Positions 44,751 through 55,400 of a stretch of 64,000 bases of DNA are shown here, piece by piece (position 1 is the first letter of the stretch; each line of letters begins with the position of its first letter). The stretch comes from Endozoicomonas_A sp049275935. GTDB lineage: Bacteria; Pseudomonadota; Gammaproteobacteria; Pseudomonadales; Endozoicomonadaceae. The DNA lies in assembly GCF_049275935.1 (NCBI RefSeq), contig NZ_CP184830.1, positions 5,208,001 through 5,272,000 of the forward strand, read 5' to 3'. Position numbers and translations under genes: made by a program. Below the pieces are notes generated by a model. It made no database searches and had not been told where the DNA came from. It saw nothing but the letters and a program-made list of their open reading frames with translations.

Positions 44751-45019
44751 GACTGTGATCTCCTTAATCCCTCTTACCTTTGACCGGTGCTTTTGAAAAA
44801 AGTTTCAACTACCCGTCAGTCCGGATCCAGGCGGCAGGAACTTTTTGGATATAAAAAAGTCAGAAAGCATCAATACCGGTTTTAAATGAACCTTAATGTC
44901 AACACCATCATCCCGATGAAGGCAGTTATTTTATCGTCAGGCTCCTGGCGGCAATACGAGTGAGGTAATTCTAATCCGGACATCACAATGGCTTTCCAAT
45001 GACTCTAAGGATTATTGAT
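44751..45019. promoter_or_regulatory. Divergent promoter region, dikinase copy 2 / SidE-like copy 1
   Basis: This 269-bp gap resembles 52105-52442: both contain AAAAAAGTCAGAAA, CAACACCATCATCCCGATGA and TAATTCTAATCCGGACATCA in the same order. The TTGAAA element of the dikinase side is at 44791-44809. The SidE-like side has TAAGGATTATTGAT before its ATG. No ORF. Confidence 0.65.
44791..44809 (-). promoter_or_regulatory. Conserved element upstream of dikinase copy 2
   Basis: On the gene strand it reads GTTGAAACTTTTTTCAAAA, a TTGAAA/TTTCAA inverted repeat ending 40 bases before the ATG. The same sequence at the same distance precedes copies 3, 4 and 5. TTGAAA could be a -35 box, or the palindrome could be an operator. 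Confidence 0.6.
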
Positions 45020-48000
45020 ATGGATTCATTACCAAAAACAGGAAATTCACTCTCGACAGTATCGTTTACGAACCCTGAGAGTTGTTCGGCGCAATCTGGC
45101 AAAAATTCAAACACTGCACATTGCCTGTCCCCGGGTAGTAAAGAGCAGCTAAGACAGGAATTGCGGGCAGCTCTGAAGGCAGGCACTTTCGGTGCTCGAC
45201 AGATTGAGGTGTGCGACTCGGAATCATGTTTTACAAGATTCGAAAGAGAGTCGGTTTATCTTGACCATAACGACGAGCTTCCTAAAGCACCAAGACCTGT
45301 CAACCTGATTATCGAAGACGTGCCCTCGATGTTAGTAAGACCAAACGATGTCATAGTCGGCATTCTAAAACCCGATACGCTCGCTGCTTATAAAGATCAT
45401 GCCGGCACATTTTCTTTAGAGGAAAATACGTTAAAACCAGATGAACTGTCTACTAAATGCCTACCTGACCACAGTTCACTGCGATTGAAAAAGCTCGAGC
45501 AAGCTGACCGGCTCTGTAGTGTCTATAGGGAATCTACGTCAGGTGAACTGCGGCCGAACGGCACATTCAAACCGCCCGAATTCAGGGAAAAAGATAATGA
45601 AAAGTTAAGACGCCCTGCAGAATGGCTCACCACCGGGTATACAAAATCACAAATCAAGTGTTTTCTGACTGTAAAAGAGAACATTGCCAAAGGTATTACC
45701 GATCATTTGCAGGATAAACACCAATTAGAAGAGGCTTTTGGCATTGACCCATTGCCCTGGCTGGCTTATTCCCGGCAAGGCGGTTCTGCAGAAGTTTATT
45801 TTGAGGATGAACTCCACCGTGATCAGCTGTTAACGCTTAATGAAACCAGGCTTGGTAATTTTGCGATCTCCCATAACATTTCTGAAGAGATCCTGAAGAG
45901 GTTATTGAATCTTCTGCCAATGCCGTTAAAAGCAGAAATCCTGAATCAACAGCATCTGCCAACGGTGCAGTTTCGAACTCAGGACATTATAAAACTGGTA
46001 ACGAATCCGGATTGCTTCACTCGTGAACGCTTACGGGAGTTGATAGACCAGGGTTTCCCTGTTCAAAAAAAAGTACTTTACCAGGGACAATACCAAACAA
46101 TATTTGATTTATTGATCAAGTCAGCAACCGTATCTTGGCGGAACGATAAGCTTTACAGAATGACGGGTAATGACGAATTCCAGTGCCTGAGCTGGGCAGA
46201 TTATCAGGAAGATATCCTTATCCAATTATCCACTGATCTGGCCAGATGCGGAGTGCCTGTTACTGAGAAAACCGCCAATAGGCTTTTAGAGGAATTTTAT
46301 TCAAAAAGACTTTTCTGCCACTTGAAGGCATTGGGAGTATCCTACCAGGGTACAGACTTATGGTCTTTAATGATTGATCACGACTCTATCACCGATCCGG
46401 CTGTGATGCTGGAGTTTCATCAACGTTGCCAGAGACTCAGCTCAGCACAACTGCAGGAAGCGTTTCACCTTGTCCTTCGAAGACCTTTTGAGGGACATCA
46501 TCCCTGTAAACAACTTAAGAAATATTTACTAGCGTTGTTTCATTTTGGCAAGCCCAATGAGCAAACATTAAGCGCCATCAGAAAAAAAATAGCAGACACC
46601 AGCGCTAACGGCATTAAAAAATCCCTGGGAACGCTAAGCACAGATGATTATATCCACTGGGTTAAAGCACTCTGGGAGCGGCGAGATCAAGAGTCCTTTT
46701 ACCGGCAATGGCCAGAAAAAGTCAAAACAGAGCAGCAACAAATAGTCAAACTGCAAAAGTCCCTCGGCCTCACCGACTGTCGATCTGTCCAATCCGCCTC
46801 CCTGACACAACCAGAGGCGTTGCAATTTCTCGTCGACGCCTTCGGCGTACCACCGGTTTTGCCCAATGCCAGGGATAACGAGGAGACCATTCTGAAAATA
46901 CTGCAGCATTATTACCGACGTCCCGGACCGGAGCGAGTCATCCAATGCCTTGGCAGTGACACATTGCCCGGGGTATGGAAGCCTGATCACAACTGCAGTC
47001 ATGTATTGCGGGCCCGGAACAATCTGATGTGGTATATCGAGTTGCTGGAGAAATTCGATCTGATGCATTTCTCTGAACCTGAAAAGAACCTGTTGTCATT
47101 GGCAATCATCTATCATGATGCCGCTGCAGAAAATGTCCCCAAAGAGGATGAAGAAGAAAGGGCGGCCAGCTATTTCAAGCGGGATCTGAAGGGGCAGTAC
47201 CCACAGCATCAGCTGGATGATATTGCCGAAGCACTGGCCCGCAAGGAAGATGACGTAGAGGGTAAGAGTGACCAGAATATTTCCACACGGGTTCGCGGTT
47301 ATCTGCATGTACTGCGCTTTGCTGACCGCATGGACTTTATCCGATTCACCGGGGTTGATGCCTCGTTCCCGGGGTTCTTGACAGGACGACAGAAGTTCGG
47401 GCAGTTTGACCCATCGCGCCTGGATCTGCCGTCGCAACTGACCCGGAATTTCAGCCTTGATCCTGCCCTGAAACCGGACTTGCAACAGCAACTGGAAGCC
47501 GCCATGCACGGTGCTGCTGATCTGCTACAGGTCACTGGCAGTGATCATGAAGACCTCCGGACGCTTTCTTATGTTCAAACTTTTCGGCTCCAGCCTGACA
47601 GGACCGCTATCACCGATAAATTTGAACAGACGCCCCTGCCTCTGCAGAACATGGAAAAATACCTGGATGATAACGTCCGGCGCTATATTGCCAGCTGTGC
47701 AGGCATTAACACCTGTTCCAGCCCTGACCATACAGAGTGCAAAACGGACCAGCAAAAGGGGATTACCCGTGGCATCCACAACAGTTTCCATGATCTCAGA
47801 CAAGTCAGAGTGCCTGAAAGAATGACCCGTCTGGAAAAAATGCAATGTCGCCACGGTTTCAGATTACTGAGTACTGAAACACAAGAGGCCATCGTTCAGG
47901 AGGTGCAACGACTGCAATCCGAAGGGATACTCATGAGCCTCGGCACATTAACCCAGGAAACCCTGAAATCACCCCTGGCGAAAAGATCGCTTGAGCAAAG

Positions 48001-48124
48001 AGGATTTGCGGTGGTTAATGAGAAACGCTTCAGGGGATATGACGAGAAAGGTAAAGTACACCTGCAGGAAATGCTGGTGCCTGTGAAGGTTCCGCCTGAT
48101 CGTAATGAAGCGAACAAGCAATAA
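45020..48124 (+). CDS. Large protein with SidE-PDE/HD-like phosphodiesterase motifs, copy 1 (1034 aa)
   Basis: The central C-terminal part has an HD-like metal site: His661 (HNCSHVLRARNN), His699-Asp700 in IIYHDAAAE, then FKRDLKGQYPQHQLDDIAEA and LHVLRFADRMDFIRF. This pattern resembles the phosphodiesterase domain of Legionella SidE effectors and, more loosely, HD hydrolases. The first ~600 residues are unrecognised and show no ADP-ribosyltransferase motif that I can see. There is no signal peptide or membrane helix. ATG 45020 (MDSLPKTGNSLST) is chosen over 44999 because copy 2 has the same ATTGAT-ATG context and lacks the upstream codons. It is divergent from dikinase copy 2. The family call is moderate and the substrate unknown. 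Confidence 0.8.
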   Translation: MDSLPKTGNSLSTVSFTNPESCSAQSGKNSNTAHCLSPGSKEQLRQELRAALKAGTFGARQIEVCDSESCFTRFERESVYLDHNDELPKAPRPVNLIIEDVPSMLVRPNDVIVGILKPDTLAAYKDHAGTFSLEENTLKPDELSTKCLPDHSSLRLKKLEQADRLCSVYRESTSGELRPNGTFKPPEFREKDNEKLRRPAEWLTTGYTKSQIKCFLTVKENIAKGITDHLQDKHQLEEAFGIDPLPWLAYSRQGGSAEVYFEDELHRDQLLTLNETRLGNFAISHNISEEILKRLLNLLPMPLKAEILNQQHLPTVQFRTQDIIKLVTNPDCFTRERLRELIDQGFPVQKKVLYQGQYQTIFDLLIKSATVSWRNDKLYRMTGNDEFQCLSWADYQEDILIQLSTDLARCGVPVTEKTANRLLEEFYSKRLFCHLKALGVSYQGTDLWSLMIDHDSITDPAVMLEFHQRCQRLSSAQLQEAFHLVLRRPFEGHHPCKQLKKYLLALFHFGKPNEQTLSAIRKKIADTSANGIKKSLGTLSTDDYIHWVKALWERRDQESFYRQWPEKVKTEQQQIVKLQKSLGLTDCRSVQSASLTQPEALQFLVDAFGVPPVLPNARDNEETILKILQHYYRRPGPERVIQCLGSDTLPGVWKPDHNCSHVLRARNNLMWYIELLEKFDLMHFSEPEKNLLSLAIIYHDAAAENVPKEDEEERAASYFKRDLKGQYPQHQLDDIAEALARKEDDVEGKSDQNISTRVRGYLHVLRFADRMDFIRFTGVDASFPGFLTGRQKFGQFDPSRLDLPSQLTRNFSLDPALKPDLQQQLEAAMHGAADLLQVTGSDHEDLRTLSYVQTFRLQPDRTAITDKFEQTPLPLQNMEKYLDDNVRRYIASCAGINTCSSPDHTECKTDQQKGITRGIHNSFHDLRQVRVPERMTRLEKMQCRHGFRLLSTETQEAIVQEVQRLQSEGILMSLGTLTQETLKSPLAKRSLEQRGFAVVNEKRFRGYDEKGKVHLQEMLVPVKVPPDRNEANKQ

Positions 48125-48149
48125 GGCTGTCCGGAATAACGTCATTCTC

Positions 48150-48285
48150 GTCATTCCCGCGAAGGCGGGAATCCACACTGACTCTCCACCAGAACCGTAC
48201 TGCCCGGTGTCCCCCTGGCCTTGTCATCCCCGAGAAGACAGAGATCCACCGTTGGCGCTGGATTCCCGCCTTCGCGGGAATGACG
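48150..48285. repeat. Pair of inverted REP-like palindromes
   Basis: CATTCCCGCGAAGGCGGGAA at ~48152 and its inverse TTCCCGCCTTCGCGGGAATG at ~48263 lie 110 bp apart in opposite orientation, between two convergent genes. Each forms a GC-rich hairpin (TTCCCGC-GAAG-GCGGGAA), so the pair may also act as a two-way terminator. The remaining 48125-48396 has no gene. Confidence 0.85.
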
Positions 48286-48396
48286 ACTACAGAGCGTGAG
48301 AATGAGCTGTTGAAGTTTTGCAACACCCTCTTCACGGCGGGGAGGATGTCAAGAAACTTACGGAGGTCAGACCTGACAGAATGGTCACCCATTCCA

Positions 48397-51300
48397 CTAC
48401 ATCCTTTCAGCTGCAGACTGAATATCCGGATCAGATTTCAGTTTGTCGCTAAGGTATTCGTAGATTTGGGGAACTCGTAAGAGCAGAGGCAGGACAAAAT
48501 CCTTGTCATTTTTAAGGGAATCAGCGACATAGAACATGGCTAAAGGATTTTCCTCAATGATTGTCCTCAACAGGACTTTATTGTTTTTTGCTGTCTGTCC
48601 GGCATAGTAAAAGGCAGGAAAATAGCTTCTGGTAGCCAACAAAACCACTTGCGGGTCATTTCTGAGATCTGTGCTGGCATATTTGAGTGCATCCGCATAA
48701 TTATTGACGGCAAGCTTTACCAGCGACTTGTCATTTCTGAGACGTTCGCTGGCATATGCTAACAAATCTCCTTGCTGTTCTATGGCAGATTTCGCTATGT
48801 CAGTATCATCTTTAAACAGGTCGGCGATCAAACCGAATATTTCCGGGCTTTGCTGAACCAGCGAAAGCACCAGATCCCTGTTATCATCTAAATCAAAGTC
48901 CTCTCGCAGCAGTTCAATGCAGGCTTCTCGCCCTTGCCACTCGCTTGCAATGGCCATGCTACATAGCAGTTCTTTTATTATTCTTGCAGCATCATTCGGC
49001 TCAAGGTCTTTGGTATCAGCATTAAATATTTGGCGAAGTTCTGAATTTCTATTCGGATCTTCAGTTGCCTCAATAAAATGACAAGCTTTACTGGCCATAT
49101 CAAAAAACAGCTTGTATTCGCTATCCAGATAATCGAGGAAAGTATATTCATGATTCCAATAATCTGCCTCCCTGTCATTGATTGCATCCAATACCAGGCA
49201 ATGTTTGAACGTCCAGTTATTTAAAGGTTCGTCCAGCCCGTTTTGACACCTTTTAACCAGCGTTTCAAAATACCATTTGTCGTTATTTTTACTGAAATTA
49301 AATTGGTTGATTGATATATCCATGGAGGTGAGCCCGGACAGAATGTTCACCAATTCCACAAAGGCCTTCTGTAATGCTGGTGTGGAATCAAACCGGGTAT
49401 ACTCTATGGTCATTTTTCCCGCGCTTTGATTGAAGCTGATCGCCATTGGCCGTGAACTTTTATCTAATGATGCGCAACGCAGTGTCTGGACCAAAAACCA
49501 GAAACGCTTCAATTTACCCTGTAAGTGCTCGTTTTTCTTGTCTTGGGAAAAATCATCTGAGATGTTGAGGCGGAGTGTTCGGCCCTTGCCTCCCTCGGCC
49601 TGTTCCAGCATGGTTATGGTACAGATGTGCACTCCCAGAGTTGCATTAACAAAGGCGGCATCCACCATATTCAGCACGCTTAGTTCAAATAAACTAGGCT
49701 TGCCCAGTACCGAGATGCAATTGTCGTCTAATAGTCCGGAAACTCCCCGGGGGAGTATCTCAACCAGCGTTTTGTCTTCTTCAACTTCGGTAATTTTTCC
49801 CTGGCCGGATGCGCCAGCCACCGGCGCGAGAGCGTTGACAAATTGCTGATGAAGCCAGTAGATCAGGTCGTGGACAGTACAGATTTCGCATTCATAACTG
49901 GGCTGGTTCAGTTTTTGCAATGTATCCAACAAGGTCTGGCAATCTCTCAGCCATTGTCCGAAATCCGTCCGCCGGGAGGGCAATTCTTCATTGCCAGCCA
50001 GCGGCGTGACCACTTCTGTGTAAAGGTCATCAATGGCATCCTCCAGGTCTATCAATTGTGTTTCAAGGTACGGGAGTTCATCGGTAAAGGGCTGGATTTT
50101 GGAGGGTATAGCAACCGCTTCAGACCCGACGGCCAGATCTAAATAACGCCGATAACCGGATAAAAATTGTTGCAGATCGCCCTGCAGAAGATGAATCTCC
50201 CTGCCAAGTTGTGATAACAGATCCGATCGGTTTGCTGACATGCTGATTGCCTTGCTTCGTCCTGGTCCAAGGCAATGGCTTAGTAACCGGTCAGCGCGAA
50301 AGTAGTCCAGCAACCGGTCATTCTGGCGATTCAGCCAGCCAAAACCTTCATCGACTCTGGTGAACTCGGGTGGTTCTAAAGGACTGCTTGCGGGTAAGCT
50401 GACGATATCCTGACCGGAACTGGTGCTATTGGCCTGCCAGAAGGCAGACTGGTCGCCGGTCAGCAAACAGGCTCCGGGGCTGCCGGCAAAAATGCCTGCC
50501 ACCAGTGTTACCTGTTGTCCGCTGCTCTGTCTTAATGCCTCAGAATACTGACAACCAGCCAACAGACAGGGTATACCCGCCTGACGCAGGGTGATGGCAA
50601 CATGATCGTTGGTTCCCCCTTGTTTGAACACACAGCCGCCCAGACGTTTTAAAATATCGGGTGCCAGCATCCAGTCACTGGCGTGATTGGCAAAAAGAAG
50701 GGTTCCGGACGGGATCTGTTCTGCGTTGACCGGTTCGTTGACCGCCAGGGCCAAACCACTGCAGCAACCTTCACTGACCATGATTCCTTCAGCCATCGAC
50801 ACGGCTGGTGCTGGTTCAGAGAAACGGGTACTGCCCGGCAGCTGGGTCACTGGCCGACACTGGAACAGGTACAATTGCCCTAACATAGACACGCCGAACT
50901 CAATATCCACAGGGCAACAGAACATATCTTCCAGCTGTTCTGTGTATTCCTGCAGTTTTTGCAATATCTTGTCAGAAAGCATGATGTCTTTTGCATCGGT
51001 GGTTGCCGTGGTGCTCTGTTCGATATAACCCGTTTCATCGGTCTCTTCGTCGGTGATTTTTTCCAGAACAAACTGTGTGGTAACGTCTCCAGCGGTAAAT
51101 TGCCGATCCGGTTGACTGTTTTCGTCATCATTGCGCCTGATCCTGAAGCGATGAGGGCAGATGCCTGTACGTCCGGAGACCGCCCCCCGGGGTTGACCCG
51201 GAGCAAATTCCACCTGAATGGTATCGTCCTGTAAGGTTGAGTGGCTGATCACTACGCCCCCCAGCTGGCAATGAATGCACTCCTGCATGACCAGCGCCAT

Positions 51301-52104
51301 GGGTTTTACCTGTCCGTTTGGACAGACTTCAGGCCGGTAGGCGGAGGACAGGACTTGCAGGCAGGTTTTCAGGATATCGCCGCCACCATGAACCCGGGAA
51401 TCATAGCGACCGGCCTGGGCGTTGCCGAAGCGGTCTTCATCGACACCGGAACTGCGAACGATGCAGGCTTCGCTGGCTTGTTGCTGAAGCATGAAGTAGC
51501 GATGACGAATATCCTCGGCAGCACTGACATATTTGACCTGTTGATAGAAGTCCTCACTGGCAATAAATCCGGATAACCCCTTCAGCCATTCTGATTGTTG
51601 CGGATGGGGGAGTTCGCTGATGATTGTGCGCAATTGTTCCAGGCTGAAAGATTTCTGGCTCCGGGTGTCAATATCTGGCAAAAAGTGCAACAGGCATTTT
51701 GCGGGGAAAGGCTGTTGCTCCAGCCTGGCGACCAGGGTTGTGTCAACCACAGTAAAGGGTGGAACCGGGATACTGGCCTGCTGCATACGCTGCAGAAACA
51801 GTCCCTTGCCGCCCATAAAGGCCCGGGTTTGCCTGTCATCGGTGACTGACAAGATGGCAAGCTGCAAGTCATGGCTGGCAGGTCTGTGGTTATCCGTATT
51901 CGGAAGTTTGATATTACGAGCAGGTAGTTGAGGACAAGAGAGAAGCGTTTTGTCTGAATTAACCGTCCTGTGCCCCATGTCAGGAGTAGAGTCTTGCCTG
52001 GCAGAAATAACAGAACGAGCGAATGCAGATGCTCTGTTGCAGTCTGGCTTACGGGCAGGTTTCAGTGAAGTTAAGCCTGGTGTTGTTGGTTGAGCCTTTT
52101 CCAT
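48397..52104 (-). CDS. PEP-synthase-like/DUF4116 protein, copy 3 (~1235 aa)
   Basis: It has the same order of domains: ATP-grasp with VRSSGVDEDRFGNAQAGRYD, phosphohistidine candidate His501 in GGTNDHVAITLRQAGIP, helical region, DUF4116 repeats. The catalytic part is close to copies 1 and 2; the helical and DUF4116 parts are clearly diverged. The N-terminus is the MEKAQPTTPG type. The start is taken at ATG 52104, not 52131, because the conserved upstream element is then exactly 40 bases away as in copies 2, 4 and 5. It ends IQSAAERM with no CaaX tail. It is divergent from SidE-like copy 2. The broken copy at the right edge is most like this one. Confidence 0.86.
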   Translation of the reverse strand: MEKAQPTTPGLTSLKPARKPDCNRASAFARSVISARQDSTPDMGHRTVNSDKTLLSCPQLPARNIKLPNTDNHRPASHDLQLAILSVTDDRQTRAFMGGKGLFLQRMQQASIPVPPFTVVDTTLVARLEQQPFPAKCLLHFLPDIDTRSQKSFSLEQLRTIISELPHPQQSEWLKGLSGFIASEDFYQQVKYVSAAEDIRHRYFMLQQQASEACIVRSSGVDEDRFGNAQAGRYDSRVHGGGDILKTCLQVLSSAYRPEVCPNGQVKPMALVMQECIHCQLGGVVISHSTLQDDTIQVEFAPGQPRGAVSGRTGICPHRFRIRRNDDENSQPDRQFTAGDVTTQFVLEKITDEETDETGYIEQSTTATTDAKDIMLSDKILQKLQEYTEQLEDMFCCPVDIEFGVSMLGQLYLFQCRPVTQLPGSTRFSEPAPAVSMAEGIMVSEGCCSGLALAVNEPVNAEQIPSGTLLFANHASDWMLAPDILKRLGGCVFKQGGTNDHVAITLRQAGIPCLLAGCQYSEALRQSSGQQVTLVAGIFAGSPGACLLTGDQSAFWQANSTSSGQDIVSLPASSPLEPPEFTRVDEGFGWLNRQNDRLLDYFRADRLLSHCLGPGRSKAISMSANRSDLLSQLGREIHLLQGDLQQFLSGYRRYLDLAVGSEAVAIPSKIQPFTDELPYLETQLIDLEDAIDDLYTEVVTPLAGNEELPSRRTDFGQWLRDCQTLLDTLQKLNQPSYECEICTVHDLIYWLHQQFVNALAPVAGASGQGKITEVEEDKTLVEILPRGVSGLLDDNCISVLGKPSLFELSVLNMVDAAFVNATLGVHICTITMLEQAEGGKGRTLRLNISDDFSQDKKNEHLQGKLKRFWFLVQTLRCASLDKSSRPMAISFNQSAGKMTIEYTRFDSTPALQKAFVELVNILSGLTSMDISINQFNFSKNNDKWYFETLVKRCQNGLDEPLNNWTFKHCLVLDAINDREADYWNHEYTFLDYLDSEYKLFFDMASKACHFIEATEDPNRNSELRQIFNADTKDLEPNDAARIIKELLCSMAIASEWQGREACIELLREDFDLDDNRDLVLSLVQQSPEIFGLIADLFKDDTDIAKSAIEQQGDLLAYASERLRNDKSLVKLAVNNYADALKYASTDLRNDPQVVLLATRSYFPAFYYAGQTAKNNKVLLRTIIEENPLAMFYVADSLKNDKDFVLPLLLRVPQIYEYLSDKLKSDPDIQSAAERM

Positions 52105-52442
52105 GACTGTGATCTCTATAATTCTTCTCACATCTGACCGGTGTTTTTGAAAAAAGTTTCAACTAATCGTCAGTCCGGGTTTAAGCTGCAGGAACTTTTT
52201 TGATGTAAAAAAGTCAGAAACTATAGTGCCGTTTTTAAAAGAACCTTAATACCAACACCATCATCCCGATGAAGTCAGGTATTCATCGTCAGCAGTGACT
52301 CACCAGCGGCTCAGGAATGACGTCGGGTTTATCTCTATGTTTAACGCTTCCTTGCTTCAGGAACATCAGGGCGGCAATACGAGTGGGGTAATTCTAATCC
52401 GGACATCACAATGATTTTGCAATTACTCCAGGGGTTATTGAT
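52105..52442. promoter_or_regulatory. Divergent promoter region, dikinase copy 3 / SidE-like copy 2
   Basis: This 338-bp gap is homologous to 44751-45019 but has an extra ~80 bp (around 52285-52365). The order of conserved blocks is the same, so the divergent pair was duplicated as a unit. No ORF. Confidence 0.65.
52145..52163 (-). promoter_or_regulatory. Conserved element upstream of dikinase copy 3
   Basis: GTTGAAACTTTTTTCAAAA on the gene strand, ending 40 bases before the ATG at 52104; identical to the element of copy 2. Confidence 0.6.
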
Positions 52443-55400
52443 ATGGATTCATTACCAGAAACAGGAAATTCACTCTCGACAGCATCGTTTACGAACCCTG
52501 AGAGTTGTTCGGCGCAATCTGGCAAAAATTCAAACACTGCACACTGCCTGTCCCCGGGTAGCAGAGAGCAGCTAAGACAGGAATTGCACGCAGCCCTGAA
52601 GGTCGGCACTTTGGGGGCTCGACAGATTCGGGCGTGCGACTCGGAATCATGTTATACAAGATTCGAAAAAGAGTCGATTTATCATGACCATAACGACGAG
52701 CATCCAAAAGCACCAAGACCTGTCAACCTGATTATCGAAGATGTGCCTTCTTTATTACCCCCAACGAAAGATGTCACAGTTGGCATTCTAAAACCCGATA
52801 CGCTCGCTGCTTATAAAAATCATGCTGTTACAGCTCATTTACAGTTCAGGGGTTTAAAGCCGGATGAACTTTCTACTAAATGCCTCCCTGACCACAGTTC
52901 ACTGAGATTGAAAAAGCTCGAACAAGCTGACCGGCTCTGTAGTGTATACAGGAAGTCTACGTCAGGTGAACTGCGACCGAACGGCACATTCAAAGCGCCC
53001 GAATTCAGGGAAAAAGATAATGAAAAGTTAAGAAACCCTGCAGAATGGCTAACCACCGGCTATACAAAATCACACATCAAGTGTTTTTTCACGATCAAAG
53101 AGAACATTGCCAAAAGTATTACCGATCATTTGCAGGATAAACACCAATTAGAGGAGGCTTTAGGCATAGACCCATTGCCCTGGCTGGTGTTTTCCAGGCA
53201 AGGCGGTTCTGCAGAGGTTTATTTTGAGGATGAACTCCCCAGTGATCATCTGTTAACGCTTAATGAAGCCAGGCTCAGAAATTTTGCGATATCCCATAAC
53301 ATTTCTGAAGAGATCTTGATGATGTTATTGAATCTTCTGCCATTGCCGTTAAAAGCAGAAATTCTGAATCAACAGTATCTGCCAACACAGCGGCATCCGG
53401 TTCAGGTTGAGGACATTATGAAACTGGTAACGAACCCGGATTCCTCCACTCATCAACGCTTACGGAAATTAATAGACCAGGGTTTCCCTGTACAAAAGAA
53501 AGTATTTTACGAAGGAGAATACCAAACACTATTTGATGTATTGATCGAATCAGCAGGCGAATTATGTCTTTACGACCATCTTCACAGAGAGACAGCAGCT
53601 GACGAAGACCAGTGTATGAGCTGGACAGCTAAACAGGAAGCTATTTTTGTCCAATTAGCCACTGATCTGGCCAAATGCGGAGTGTCTGTTAATGAGAAAA
53701 CCGCCAACAACATTCTACAGGATTTTTATTCAATAAGACTTTGCCGCCATCTGAAGGCATTGGGATTATCCTACAAGGGTATTGATTTACGGTCTATGAT
53801 ACTTTGCCACCCATCTTGCAATGATCCGGCTGTGATGCTGGAGTTTCATCAGCGTTGTCTGAGACTCAGTTCAGCACAACTGCAGGAAGCGTTTTACCTT
53901 GTCCTTCAACGACCTTTTGAGGGACATCATCCCTTTAACCAACTTAGGAATTATTTGTTAGCACTGTTTCATTTTGGCAAGCCCAATGAGCAAACATTAA
54001 GCGCCGTGAGAAAAGAAATAGCTGACACCGGCCCTAAAGGCATCAAAGAATCCTTGGGAAAGCTGAGTGCAGATGACTATATCATCTGGATTAAAGCACT
54101 CTGGAAATGCCGAGATAAACAGCCCTTTTACCAGCAATGGCCAGAAAAAGTCAAAGCAGAGCAACAACAAATAGTCGAACTGCAAAAGTCCCTCGGCCTC
54201 AGCGACTGTCGATCTGCCCAACCTGCCTCCCTGACGCAACCAGAGGAGTTGCAATTTCTCGTTGACGCCTTCAGCGTTCCACCGGTTTTGCCCAATGCCA
54301 GGGATAACGAAGAGACTATTTTGAAAATACTGCAGCATTATTACCGTCGCCCCGGTCCTGAGCGAGTCATCCAATGCCTTGGCAGTGACACATTGCCCGG
54401 GGTATGGAAGCCTGATCACAACTGCAGTCATGTATTGCGGGCCCGGAACAATCTGTTGTGGTACATCGAGTTGCTGGAGAAATCCGATCTGATGCGTTTC
54501 TCTGAATCTGAAAAGAACCTGTTGTCGTTGGCGATCATCTATCATGATGCCGCTGCAGAAGATGTCCCCAAAGAGGATGAAGAAGACAGGGCGGCTTCCT
54601 ATTTCAAGCGGGATCTGAAGGGGCAGTACCCACAACATCAGCTGAATGATATTGCCGAAGCACTGGCCCGCAAGGAAGACGACCTACAGGGTAAGAGCGA
54701 CCAGAATCTGTCCACACAGGTTCGCGGTTATCTGCATGTATTGCGCTTTGCCGACCGCATGGACTTTATCCGATTCAGCGGGGTTGATGCCTCGTTCCCG
54801 GGACTCTTCAAAGACCGACAAAAGCCCAGACAGTTTGACCCATCGCGTCTGGATCTGCCGTCGCAACTGACCCGGAATTTCACCCATGGTCCTGCCCTGA
54901 AACCGGACTTGCAACAGCAACTGGAAGCCGCCATGCACGGTGCTGCTGATCTGCTACAAGTCACTGGCAGTGACAGCAAAGACCTGCGGACGGTTCCCTA
55001 TGTTCAAACTTTCCAGCTCCAGCCTGACAGGACCGCTATCACCGATAAATTTGAACACACGCCCCTGCCTCTGCAGAACATGGAAAAATACCTGGATGAT
55101 AACGTCCGGCGCTATATTGCCAGCCGTGCAGGCATTAACACCTGTTCCAGCCCTGACCATACAGAGTGCAAGACTGACCAGAAAAAGGGGATTACCCGTG
55201 GCATCCACAACAGTTTTCATGATCTCAGACAAGTCAGGGTGCCTGAAAGAATGACCCGTCTGGAAAAGACGCAGTGTCGCCATGGCTTCAGATTACTGAG
55301 CACTGAAACACAAGAGGCCATCGTTCAGGAGGTGCAACGACTGCAATCCAAAGGGATACTCATGAGCCTCGGCACATTAACCCAGGAAACCCTGAAATCA

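Noticed and set aside
45020..48124. Naming the 1035-aa protein a ubiquitin-modifying SidE enzyme
   Set aside because: Only the phosphodiesterase/HD-like motifs are visible; no ADP-ribosyltransferase or deubiquitinase motif could be seen.
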